Assembly: GCA_029962745.1 (NCBI GenBank)
Contig: CM057157.1
Location: forward strand, 27,462,825-27,526,824
Direction of reading: 5' to 3'
DNA from: Echinometra lucunter
Taxonomy: Eukaryota; Echinodermata; Echinoidea; Camarodonta; Echinometridae
Length of the DNA: 64,000 nucleotides
This document shows, one piece after another, positions 26,701 to 40,000 of the stretch (position 1 is the first letter of the stretch; every line of letters begins with the position of its first letter). The notes beneath the pieces are model-generated. The model ran no database searches, was not told the origin of the DNA, and was given only the letters and a program-made list of their open reading frames with translations. Both the position numbers and the translations under genes were made by a program.

Positions 26701-29376
26701 ATAGAGGGGGAGGGGGAAGGGAGAATGAGTACAAGACAAACAGATAGACACACACATTTAGAAGAAAAGGAGGGAGAAGAGACAGTGCGTTTAATATGAA
26801 TAGGGAATGAGGCAAAAAGAGAATAAAGTGAATTTTGAAAGGTTTCTTACAAGGTCTAGCTGTAAAATATCATTAATCTTGTTAAGTTGGAGAAAGGTAA
26901 CCTTCCCAACGTGGCTATCATAAGCATCAGTCAAACCATAGATCACATAGTGAATAAAGCTAAACCATACTTAAGTACATTTATCAAGCAACAAATGGAC
27001 CTTTATTTGTTGTCTTTTCTGATACTAGGTGGTCGATCTGTAAATACATGTACTCTGCTAAGTTCTTAAAGACATCAATCATGACAATAAATTCACGACA
27101 CCAAAAGCTCTCTTATATTTGTACTCTGCTAGAAATGGGAGTTGAATATTTCTTGTATTCTGGTTGGTCTGTTTTTTTCCTACATCCATGTTTTAAATTT
27201 TTGTGCATACTGGTAACATAATATTTGTGTGACACAACCAGCAATGAAATCAGATAAGGTGGAAGTGAGAGAAATGAATTTCAAACTCGGAAGTGAATCG
27301 GTGATGAATTTTAGAAATAAGTGTATTTTCAAAGAAGCATGTCTGTTTTGAAAACTTTGCATTTTATCACCTTTTCTCCTGCTTTCACTTCTGTACAGAC
27401 TCTGTGTACACAGCATATGCACAGATTCTGTGCACAAAATCACAAAAATGGTATGCTTGTTCGTTCCTGTACTAGTGTTTTGAGTAACAAATGCATGCCA
27501 TGGGGGAGGGGGCTTTAAAAGGTAATGTAGTATCTCATCTTGTAGTCGGAGTTATGTTGTGAATGACGATGTATAATCTTAGTGAGAGTAAGCTCTTTCT
27601 AATGTGTGTTTTGTGGTCCTATTTTCAAAATTAAAATTTTATGCAAGTCCCTGATAGAGGTGTAGCAGTTCAATTATACTTTTTCTTTTTGAATTTCTGA
27701 AGTATGAATTATGACATTCAAAATTCAATTATAACAATGTTTATTTATAAAATGACCTCTTCAAACAGTGAATTTTTATTGCAGAATGCATTAAAACAGG
27801 GTTTCCATACCTTAAATTCCAAAAAAGTCCCCATGTGCTTCCCCGCTCGTTTGCTTTGCTCACTTGCCACATCTCCTCTTTTTTGAAAATTTCTGTCTCA
27901 TGCCTGTTTTTCTTTTTACTTTAGAACATCAAGCTGGGTTACAAAAGGTTAGGTTTACGGTGACACGGCATTTGCTCCTGCGACAATTGCTCCTGTCTTC
28001 ATTTCTCCGAAGACACAGAGTTATAGGATTGTGATAAGGGTTTTGGTTCAAAATACACCATGTTTACACAGTGACTCGGCTCGGGGTTCAACACGCGAGC
28101 CGTGCTCAACACGGCAATTTTATGTTGTGTAAACGTGATCAGCGTGATCCGCGAGCCGTGTCGAACACTGCTTTTTTGATCCGTCAGAATCGTAGGTTTC
28201 AACCTGCGAGCTGAATCAGACTCGTCTATTTTTTCGTGTGTAAACAGAAAGCCGTGTCGAACCCTCGTGACCTCGGTCAAACACGGAATAGCTGCATCCG
28301 GTATTGCACGAGATAGCTCTCATTTGTGACGTTAATTCTACTTCTGTTCATGATCCGCGGGCCGTGTTGAACTTGCCTTTTTCGTTTCGCAGCGTTCGAC
28401 CCTGCTTGAGGATTCAACACTCGAGCCGAGTCACTGTGTAAACACGGTAATAATGTGAGGATAAAGGATTAGCCTAGGGTTAGTGTTAGGTTTAGGGTTA
28501 GGTTTTACGTTTGGCTTAACATGCAGATTTTCCATAAGAGCAATTTTCGCCGGAGCAAATGTCATGGAACCAGATTCACAAGCCTCACATTTGCTATTCT
28601 TCCCAAGTTAGATTCTGCCCATTATCAGTATAGATTAACAAAAGAAGCCCAGTGAAACTGTAATGAAATTATGGATTTTTTTGTTTTTGTTTTTTGTTTT
28701 TTTGTAGAGAGTTTAGATACAGTTCAAGAAAGCTGATCTATGCATTTTTTTCTTTTGATACAGAGGCCAGGATAATGATGGTACAAATCAAATTTCATGC
28801 AGAGTTTGGCCAATTACTGAGGCTGGAATTGTGCCTATATGTAGATACTTTTTCCTCTTTTAGACAACCTGTTAGCAGAACTTTGTTACATTGTATCCAT
28901 CTATGGTATTTTGATTCAAGGTTAAGTTCAAATTCAATAAATTATACAGCAAATGGTTATCAGCTGTTTGGTTTTCTTTGGGGAGGAGAAAACATTTGCC
29001 CTAATGACTTTACTACAGTAAGTCAACGGCTCCCTTTTGTGCCTTTATTGTATTGAGTTTCGAAGCCCTTTCATTTAAAGGGACATGCGATTAGGCCTTC
29101 ATATTTAAAACATAATATTCTAATAGGCTGTGTACGTGTATTAGAAGGGGTTTTTTTTCCTGCAAAAAAAGAAATCCTCTGTATGTTGCAAGCGCATAGT
29201 TGGGCCCCAAAGTTTACACTTTGTAGAATTTTTTTCTCCCTCATTAATATATTCACAATTTCACCCTTTCCTGCTAACTTTTCTGAATTGAATTGGTATA
29301 GATCTGTCCATGTAGGTCCGAACTTAATACCCTTTTGGCAGTGAATATGATAACGGTATTATCATTATTGTTGTTG

Positions 29377-29425
<49 letters not shown>

Positions 29426-31000
29426 CATTATTGTTTTTATTATTATTATTATTATTATTATTACTTACTCCAGTATTTTGAAGCTGACACAGTAAATGTT
29501 CTATCACTGGCTAATGTGCCAGTAACTGAATATGTGAGACGGAGAGGATCACTGGCTGACCTCAGTGCTCTGGTGGGTGTTTATAAATTCAAACAATTAC
29601 CTAAATACTTTGGAGCTTAATTATTATGTACTTTGTAGACAAACAAGAGTGATTTGAAAATTGTTCTCCGTTTCAGAGGAAGCCTGTGTAGTGAGTTAAA
29701 GAGTAGTTGAGAAGGATGATCCCGAGAAACCTGCAATATTAATCATGCTGCTAGCTATATTATTCCTTTTTCATCTTGTACAGCCTTTACCTTTCCCTGC
29801 AAGGCATATTTTTACAAACATGCTTGCTTGTGTTGATCTGCTATGAGCACAATCCCACCCCTTCTCTCCTAACAATGAGGCTAGGTTAATTCCCCCCTGT
29901 TCAGACACAAAAACGTTCATACTGAAACTCGATAAAGAAACGTCGTATAAAATTGCCATCGTATAGCCTACAGACCATTCAGACGCACATCCTGACCTCT
30001 CAGAAGAAACCTCGTATAGATGCGCATTTTTCTACTTGCACATGTTGCCATGGCAAGGTCATGTATCCTTCGACCATGCTCATTTTATACCGCTCCATGG
30101 TCACCATACGTTCAGACCCACATGGGCTGTGATTCTTTATCAAGTTCTAGTTCAAAACGATACTCAGACCCTAGTTTCGTTATACAATGTTTTGTTAGTC
30201 AGCGTTCAGACACACAAATCCATCGTATAGCTTCAGTATAGCCATACAACAAATTTTTTTGTGTCTGAACACAGGGAAGGTTAATTCTTCCCTTACCATC
30301 ACAAGAAACTCAAGTCAGCTACTGTTGCTCCTTGTGTCTGGATACTTGTTTTCAGAAAGGTGCACCTTATCAAGGTACTTCTAATCTTTCCCGAACCTCT
30401 TCCGGCACTTTGCGAAGGTAGAAGAAATACTGTAGAAAGACATAAGGGTAGGAGGAGGAGCATGAATAGAGTTAAGAACACTTAAGTTCTATGTATGTAT
30501 GTTAAGTACTCTCAAATCTATTTTCAGTGATGTTATCATGCATTAGAACTGGTCAGGGGCAGTTCTAAAGGGGGCAGGGCGGTGGCCACCCCCCTCTATG
30601 ATTTTTAAATTAATAAAAAAAAGAAAGAATAAGGAGATGAAAAGAAGAAGGGTATGGGGAGAGAGGGCAGGGTCATGCAACTATATCATATCCCTATTTT
30701 TTCATTTAAAGCGTAATTAGACTCACCCGGGGGCAAAGGTTAAAAAATAGAAAAAATACTCAAAACTATCTTGCCCCCCTGTGAAAATACCCTGGTGCTG
30801 CCCCTGCAACTCATCGATAGAGTCTCGTTTCATAACAGCCTTTAAGGAGTTTAATAGGATTGTTCAACAACAACAATAATATTTAGTTGTGGAAACCCCA
30901 CTAGCCCCAATTCTATTTTTTTTCCCCCTCTGCGGATAAGTCGGTAGGAGAAGATGATAAGGGAGAAAGTATGATAGTCTTATGCGGTCTGGAGTGGAAG

Positions 31001-31037
<37 letters not shown>

Positions 31038-34000
31038 CATATACATATATATGTATATATATATATATATATGTGTGGTACTGGGACATGATTTATTAGA
31101 GTACTGTGGAATAGTGGTACAGGCTCTTGCCTCTTCTGATACGTCCTGGGTTCAATCCTGGCCCTGTGCTTACCTATCTCAGTGAATGAGAGGAACTTTT
31201 GATAAATTGCATGGGGGCAGTACTAATTATAGAAAAATAAGGTATCAAAGTTGTTTTGAGGAATTGTCGGTTTTTGTTTTCTTTTGTTTTTCTTTTGGAT
31301 TTTTCCTGTGATGAATGCGGTCTCTTGTGTTCCTTTAAAGCTAAAGTATGAATTCTTTTCCCTATGATGGGTGCAGTGGGAACTCGTTAAAAAAGAGCTG
31401 CATTATGACAAGATTCCTGATATAACAATGTAGTTTCGCTGATCCCAGCTCTTTACAGTATACATGTATATGTTATCTTTATATATTACGCAGATATAAG
31501 GAGAGAGATTCCTCTTATAGATACTTTTCATAGTCCCGACTCCCAAGGTCCTCCGTATGGTAAATTTCCACTGTATTTGATAACTTTCAAAGACTTAATC
31601 CATTAAAGGAGAATGAAACCCTGAGGAAATATCCATTTTAATGAAAAGAGGGGATAGAGAGAAGCAATTTTAAAAAGGTTCCTTCAAAAACGGTTACAAA
31701 ATGAGATCGGTTATATAATGAGAAAGTTATGAAAGTTTGAAAAGTCTCAATTTACTTTTTATGGTGATCCTCAAGTTGACAATGTTGCTTCAAAATGACA
31801 GGTTTAGAAGGACAGCTCTCAATATGTTTTGTACACAAAATTTCATATTTTCCCCATTATCTCACACGGTGCAGCTTGTCTCTTTGTGAACTTAACATAA
31901 TGCTGTGTCGAATACATTTTCCTATGATATATCTTTAGCTAAGGAGGCATTTTTTTGTACAAAATATATGGAGCATTGTTCTTCTAAACCTGCAATTTTT
32001 GAAGCAACATTGCCAGTTTGAAGATTGCCTTAGAAGGTAAATTGAGACTTCAAACTTTCATAACTTTCTCAATCAGCTCTGTTCATTAAAATTGATTTTT
32101 CCCTAGGGTTTCATTCTCCTTTAAATTTGATAGCAGTCCCCCCCCCCCCCCCAAGGGAGGACTTTTTGATTGACTAGTGTTCATTAAAAGTTTCCTCCAT
32201 TAATAGATACCTTCACACTACACCAAGTTTGGAAATCTACCTCCACACCAACCCTTTACAGTTTTTGAAGATTACCCAAGTCGGCCTGTGTGAAAGATCC
32301 ACACAAGATGTTACAGTAGTTAAAAACATGACATATAAGTTCTATGAAATTTACAGTACAAAAGATTGTGCCGAATGCTCACATTTAATTTCCTAATATA
32401 TTATTTTTTCAGAGAACAATTCAAAAGATTGCTTACATTTCATTGACCATCATGAATTTATCAAACTTGTAGATAAGAAATCACCAGAGATGTATTTTTT
32501 GAATTCAGAGAAATGCCATTGAGAGGGACTAGCATTTATTTTTTTAATAATAATGGTGGTGGTATTGCCATTCTTCATCGATCATCAATCAAGAGGGGTG
32601 TCACGTCAACCTTCAGTGCTTCGAGTTTTGAGAGCGTTCTGTTGCGACATCCAGTTTCCTGGGACTTCCACTCTGATCAAGGTTTTTGTTTTGTACCGAC
32701 CTCCATATAGTAACAAGAACAGGATCCCAACCGCTGTGTTCATTGATGAGTTTGCAGATTATACAGCAACTCTTGTTTCCTCACAGTGTAAGCTTTTGAT
32801 CGTCGGCGATTTCAACGTACACTGGGATAATTCTACCAATGCGGAGACACTAAAATTGAGAGATATTCTTGACTCCTTTGGTCTAGTCCAATTTGTGCAG
32901 GATGAGACTCATGTGAATGGTCATATTTTGGACTATGTGATTACTCGTTCCTGTGATAATCTCATCAAATCTGTTGAGGTGTCATCTTTTCTCAGTGACC
33001 ATGCTGCATTACACTGTGTTCTGAACATTGCGAAACCAGCCCCGAAGAGACAGACCATCTCGTATCGAAAGTTGAAGTCGATCAACCATGATGATTTTGC
33101 TGCAGATCTTAAATCATCAGACTTAATCACTAATCCAGAGTCAAAGCTTAACCAACTGATTGAGCAGTATGAGCAAACACTTTCTCAAATTCTCAAGAAG
33201 CATGCTCCGCTAAAGAAATGCAGCATTACCATTAGACCTTTCAATAGATGGTATACGGAGGACATCGCAGAAGCCAAGAAACTCCGGAAGAGACTTGAGC
33301 GGAGATGGCGTAAATCAAAACTTGAAATCGACAGACAACAATTTACTTCACAAAGGGATCTTGTCTGGAATATGATCAAACAATCTAAATCATCATATTA
33401 TGAGAATCAGATTTCAAGTTGTGAAAGAAACCCCAGAGAACTGTATCGAGTCATTAATAGCCTCCTTCATCGTCGGTGTCAGCCCAAGTTCCCAGCTCAT
33501 GACACTGATCTCAAGCTTGCAGAAGAGTTCGTGGACTACTTTGTTTCAAAGATTGTGAAGATTCGAGAGGAAATGAACTCCTTGGCTTCTGCAGCTCCAT
33601 CAGTGTCCATACATGAGATGTCTTCTTCTAATGATGCACATGTACCTACATTGAACTCCTTTGATCCAGCAACTGAAGATGAAGTGCTAAGAGTCATAAC
33701 GCAGTCACCGTCGTCCACTTCATCTAATGATCCTCTGCCAACTTGTATCCTAAAAAAGCACATCAAATGTTTGCTGCCATGCATTACTAAAATTGTAAAT
33801 GAATCTCTTCTGCATGGTGTGTTCCCGGACTCGTTCAAAAGTGCTATTGTGCGGCCTCTGCTGAAAAAGTCAAATTTGGATACCGAGGACCTAAAGAACT
33901 ATCGCCCCGTATCTAATTTGAAATTTCTTTCGAAAGTGTTAGAGAGGGTTGTAGCAGTACGTCTCCATGACCATCTTGAAGACCACAATCTCCATGAACC

Positions 34001-37000
34001 TTTACAATCAGCCTACAAAAAACACCATGGAACTGAGTCTGCTCTTCTTAAGGTTCATAATGACATCCTGCAAGCTCTTGATGCCAAACAGGCTGTTTTC
34101 CTGGTGCTTCTTGACATATCATCAGCGTTTGACACTATCGATCAGGACATACTGCAGCATCGACTTTCAGCTGTCGGAATTAGAGGATGTGCCCTATCGT
34201 GGTTTTGCTCCTACATGAGCAATCGATCACAGGCTGTGAAGATCAGTGACTCCATCTCAACAGAGGTAGAACTTTCTTACGGAGTGCCACAAGGGTCAGT
34301 TTTGGGCCCGTCCCTTTATAGTATTTACTCCAGACCTCTTGCAGAGATTGCCCGATCACATGACGTCCATGTCCACCTATATGCAGATGATACGCAGCTA
34401 TATGTACCCTTTAACCCATTCGTGACCGAGGTCCACATTTTGTGGTTTGGCCTAATATCTTTTGATGCAAAGCCCTAAAAATCATACCAAATACATGAGC
34501 AGAAAGAGCAAAAAATTCTACACAAACTGTGCCCATCTTGGTTGGGTCAATATTCGTTGTTTGATGCTGAAAATTTTTTAAAGGAAAATAAGCATTAAAA
34601 TCCTTAAATTGGCAATGCGATGGAAAGTTTAAAATCACTGTTTTCTCAGCAAATTGGCAACATTTTGACTTCTCATCATACTTCTGCCAATTTATATTCA
34701 TTTCAGATACATGACGTTTTATAAGAAAAATGTAGCAATAAAATAAGAATGTTGGTGTTGCCAATTTGAAGAATAAAAGCTGATCAAATTAGGCTTTAAA
34801 TAATTCCTGTCACGAATGGGTTAATCCTTTGGACCCTGAAAGTGTTAATAGCAGACGTCAGAAGCTAGAAACATGTATTGCTGAGATGAAGGCATGGATG
34901 TGTTCGAACAAACTTAAGCTTAATGATGCTAAGAGTGAATTTCTAATTATTTCATCTAAGTATCTGAAAGTAGAATTGCAGCACCATTCACTTCGAATTG
35001 GTGATTTGGATGTAATGCCTGCAAACAGTGCACGTAATCTAGGAGTGTTGTTCGATAGCAATATGACAATGATTGACTTTGTACAAAAAACATGTCAATC
35101 AATGTATTTCCATCTACGTAGCATTAGTAACATTAGGAAGATCTTGTCAGATAAAACAGTTGCCACTATCATTCATGCGTTTGTCATTTCACGTCTTGAT
35201 TATTGTAATGCCCTTTTGTATAATGTGTCATCTTCTCAAATAGCTAAATTACAAAGAGCACAAAACTCTGCTGCAAGAGTACTGTCTAGGACATGTAAAA
35301 GGGACCATATTTCACCTATCTTGAAAGAGTTACATTGGCTGCCAGTCAGGGATCGTATTGAGTACAAAATTTTGCTCCTTACTTGGAAAGTTTTACATGG
35401 TCGTGCTCCTTCATATCTTGTAGATCTCATTTCCAAATATGTACCAACACGTTGTTTGCGTTCTTCTAGTAAGAATCTTCTTGTTGCTGGAAGAACAAAG
35501 TCATCTTTTGGCGATCGTGCTTTTACTGCGGCTGCTCCATTTCTATGGAACCAGTTACCAGCAGATATCCGTTCAATTGATTCCTTTGATTCCTTTAAGT
35601 CAAATCTGAAAACGGTCCTCTTTGCCAAAGCATACAGTGGAATGTAATTCAACACAAATATGTAGTTTCTTATTCTATTTACTTTTCTTCTTTTCATTCT
35701 TGACTATTCATGCGCCTCGGAATAGTATTACTAGATAGATGGCGCAATACAAGTGCATTATATTATTATTATTATTATTAAGGATCCACTGCATCTTACT
35801 TACCCTCCCTCCCCAGCCCACAAAAGCAGACAAAATGACGACACATACCCGGTAGACTCCTTCGCAAATTCTGGAAAATATATCGAGAAAGTACTTTCCA
35901 AGAACTTATAGACTCCTGTGAGGGTAGTGTACATGAGCTCTTTATGCACCTTCTGAAAATCTGGGCTTGGCGAGAAGAGGCCTAAATATGGAACTGTAAT
36001 CTGTCAGGATTGTACTATGCTCCCATAAATGTCAGTTGATTTGTCCAAGTCAGCAGGGTAGCCCTGATGAAGTCTGGTCTCCGACTGGGTTACCCAGCAG
36101 GTCTCCAGGAAGTGGACTTCAAGCTTGTCTGTCCTCTTATTGACATCTGCAGTGCAAGGAGGGATAGATATGGCTTTCCAGTCCTTCCAATATTTCTCTC
36201 TCTCTCCCCCTTTCTTCTGCCCTCTCTCCCATTGTTCCAATATTTTTTCGCTCCCTTTCCTCCCTTTCTTTCCCCTCTCCCATAATTCCAATATTTTTGC
36301 TCCCTTTCCCCCCAGTCTTTCCTCTCTCTCTCATCATGCCAATATGTTTTTTCTCCTTTTCCTCCCTTTCTTCTCTCCCATCTTTCCAATATTTTTTTCT
36401 CTCTCTCTCTTTCTCCTTCCCTCTCTCTGCCTATCATTCCAAGATTTTTTTTCTCTCTCTCTTTCTCCTTCCCTCTCTCTGCCCATCATTCCAAGATTTT
36501 TTTTCTCTCTCTCTTTCTCCTTCCCTCTCTCTGCCCATCATTCCAATATTTTTTTCTCTCTTTCTCCTTCCCTCTCTCTGCCTATCATTCCAAGATTTTT
36601 TTTCTCTCTCTCTTTCTCCTTCCCTCTCTCTGCCTATCATTCCAAGATTGTTTTTCTCTCTCTCTTTCTCCTTCCCTCTCTCTGCTCATCATTCCAAGAT
36701 TTTTTTTCTCTCTCTCTTTCTCCTTCCCTCTCTCTGCCTATCATTCCAAGATTTTTTTTCTCTCTCTCTTTCTCCTTCCCTCTCTCTGCCCATCATTCCA
36801 ATATTTTTTTCTCTTTCTCCTTCCCTCTCTCTGCCCATCATTCCATTTTTTTCTCTCTCTTTCTCCTTCCCTCTCTCTTTCTCCTTCCCTTTCTCTGCCC
36901 ATCATTTCAATATTTTTTTTCTCTCTCTCTTTCTCCTTCCCTCTCTCTGCCCATCATTCCAATATTTTTTTTCTCTCTCTTTCTCCTTCCCTCTCTCTGC

Positions 37001-40000
37001 CCATCATTCCAATATATTTTTTTCCTCTCTCTCTGCCCATCATTCCAATATTTTTTTCTCTCTTTCTCCTTCCCTCTCTCTGCCCATCATTCCAATATTT
37101 TTTTCTCTCTTTCTCCTTCCCTCTCTCTGCCCGTTATTCCAATTTTTTTCTTTCTCTTTCTCCTTCCCTCTCTCTGCCCATCATTCCAATATTTTTTTAT
37201 CTCTCTCTTTTCTCCTTCCCTTTCTCTTCCATCATTCCAATATTTTTCTGTGGCTTTCTTTTTCCCTCTTTCTCCCATCATTCCAATATTTTCTCCCTCT
37301 CCCTTTCTCCTTCTCTCTCTCTCTCTGTCTCTCTTTCCCTCGTTACATTGGTCATCCACCCTCTGTCTCTTTTCTCATGTGGAGCATTTCTGACCTGCCA
37401 GAATTCAATATTTTTTTTAAAATTTTGAATGATACTTTTTTTTTTCTTCACAAAACTCTTTTTTAATCATTATATTTCGCTATCGCATTGGCTTAAAAAA
37501 AATCAGAAAAATACCACTGACATTCTTAGGGAAAATGATAAGCATTTTCTTTTGTAGAAATGAATATCTTTGATAAGGAAAAATTACAAATAAGAATGAA
37601 GGAAAATTACAAATTTAAGAGGAATAAAGGATAATTTACCCCGAATTAGAGATAACTCAACTATTATTTAGAGCAGTTACTTCAAGAGATTTTGTACATG
37701 TACCATGACACCTCTTGTATTGCCTTGGTCCCCATCACATTTTGGATGACTTTTCGACAAGTATTTACATTACTAGTCACAAGAGTGAAAATGTTCCTTG
37801 AAGAAGTTCTACTGCTACCAGTTTTTCCCCCATGAGCAGTAGGCACAAGTTCAAGGCTCGTCCAATTATTTCCCCTCCGAACTGGGCTGCACCCGACCGC
37901 AAGACCCGGACCTGGGATCCCCTTTCAGAAATAAATTGAAATTCAGATCACATGTTAAGACAGCTTGCCAACACGTGGCGGTGGCTGAGCGGAACGAGAT
38001 GGGGGAGTGAGAGGGCAACACGGGAACTAGAAGGGCGTGTAAATGGTTGGGACCAGAGTCCAGGCAGCAGGCAGGGTTCCTGCAGTCATGGAAAACCTAG
38101 AAATGTCATGGAATTTTGAAAATGTTTTTCCAGGCTTGGAAAAGTCATGAAAAATGAAGAATTGTGAATATGCCATGGAAGTTTATAAATTTGTATATTT
38201 TTTGCCTTTTAATGGTCTTCTTTTTTGCACTGTTATTTTCTTTAATGGAAAACCATTTCATCGAATAAAATCGGACGAAATTGGTGTGTCTTCATTTCTG
38301 TCATTCGTCTCCTGATCTCTCTTTTAAATCATGCTTTATGCACAACTCTCAATTTGATTGAGCAAGACACTGGCATTGAGACATTGAGTACATACACACT
38401 ACGTTGTCCTTGATTTCTAAGATTTAACATGGAAAAGTCATGGAAAAGTCATGGAAAAGTCATGGAATTTATTTTTTAAAAAGGCGCAGGAACCCTTAGC
38501 AGGCATATACATGTAAAAGCAAGGAGGCGTATTAGAAGAGATCCTACACCTCCCTCATGAAAGTGGAAAATAAGGATATAAGATAGACAATATCGTCTGT
38601 TTGGAGCCAGAAGGGTGTTAACTCACATACTTTTAATACATAGTCACTGCCCTTTTGGCTCTGAACATACAATATGCAAGTGAACTGTACCTACACTAAG
38701 CAGTTCGAGAACCAGTGAGCAGGGAAGTATGCAGTTGGAAAGAGAGGAAACGAGAGGGGCATGTAAAGTTTGCGACCAGAGACTAGGCAGGAGGTGCATT
38801 TACAGTGAAAGTGGAAAATAATGGTATGTGATTGAGAATATGCAACTGAACTAAGCATTCTGAGAACTAGTCAAAGGGGAACAATAAGAGGGAACAAGAG
38901 GGGCATGCGAAGTTTGGGACCAGGGACCAGGAGGTGTGTTAGTGAGAGCAGAAAGAAATTGGTAAAAATCAAGGGGCATAGACCATATGGGAGAGCGTTT
39001 ATCATTTTTTGTTACAGGACTAAATGGTAGATGGCTTTTAAAAGGACAACCCCAGCCCCCCCCCCCCCCTCCCCCATGGCATATAAAAATAGTTGAGAAA
39101 ATAAAAGGAAATGAAATGCTGTAGCAGTATTCGAAATGCTGTAGCAGTATTCGAATTTGCTGTGCCAGCAGTATTTCATATTTTACCACAGGAATTTCTT
39201 GTATATCCCTCTGGAGCAAGAATAGATAATACATATTTTTAATAACCATCTTTAGCAAATATGGAATTACTTTGTACTAATCATCCATTCAGCAATCATG
39301 CCATTGCCTATATCTTGCTGGTCAAGATGAAATCAGCCTATTTGTAAGCTTGCCTAGCAACACCATAGCAACTAGCCATTGTTGCCCTATCTCTGAGTTC
39401 AGTCTACATCTTGAATTGTAGTATCAGTTCTCTTGTGATTGGTTTACTGAGAATCAGGAGGGTATTGTTATTGCAAGTTTTGAAGTCAAATCATTAACTC
39501 ACTAGTCAGTTCAGTTGACTGTTGGCACAAGGACTGGTCTGCCATTGTTGACGCTTGGCACACATACATATACTGTGTGCATGTACCATAATTTGGAACA
39601 GTGTGGCAGTCTTGTGTTTCGATCCATAGCAAATACAAAGTTAAATGGAGGGTTAATAGGTGCTTTCACACCTACCTGATCAAGAAAAAAACTACAGGAA
39701 CTTTTTCATGCCCCAAAATAGCCAATAATTATTTTGTGCTTTCACACCTCCCTGAAACAGACCCTCACAGGAAAGTTCTAGTACTTATAAGCAGTTCTCG
39801 TAATTTGCTTTCGCATTACAAATATCAGGAAATATCCCTGTGACCTTGGAGAAAATACCTGGAACTGGAGAAAGTACCTACTAAACTTCAGGTATTTTTT
39901 CTTTGGGGATATTACTAGAAATACCTGGTATTTTCTGATTGGGGTAGAACACTGGATCAGAAAATACCAGGTATTTTTCATGATCAGGTAGGTGTGAAAG

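Larger units (their letters stand above)
32490..35780 (+). mobile_element. L2/CR1-type LINE, 5'-truncated and interrupted
   Basis: A non-LTR retrotransposon in the sense orientation of LSM4. It covers part of the apurinic-type endonuclease, the whole reverse transcriptase and the C-terminal region, then a short 3' tail ending in (TTA)n at 35759-35780. Features ending in simple repeats of this kind are usual for L2/CR1-type elements. It lost its 5' end, has a frameshift in the endonuclease (about 32640-32690) and is split by a MITE at 34415-34820. Otherwise the frame is open for ~900 codons, so the copy is young. Confidence 0.9.

Noticed and set aside
25703..26753. Several reading frames of 200-290 codons on both strands
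   Set aside because: Almost all of their length is the 500-N gap; the rest is purine microsatellite.
36125..37466. Two overlapping plus-strand reading frames of about 420 and 390 codons
   Set aside because: They are translations of the CT-rich minisatellite (Ser, Leu, Phe, Pro only) and have no splice or homology support.
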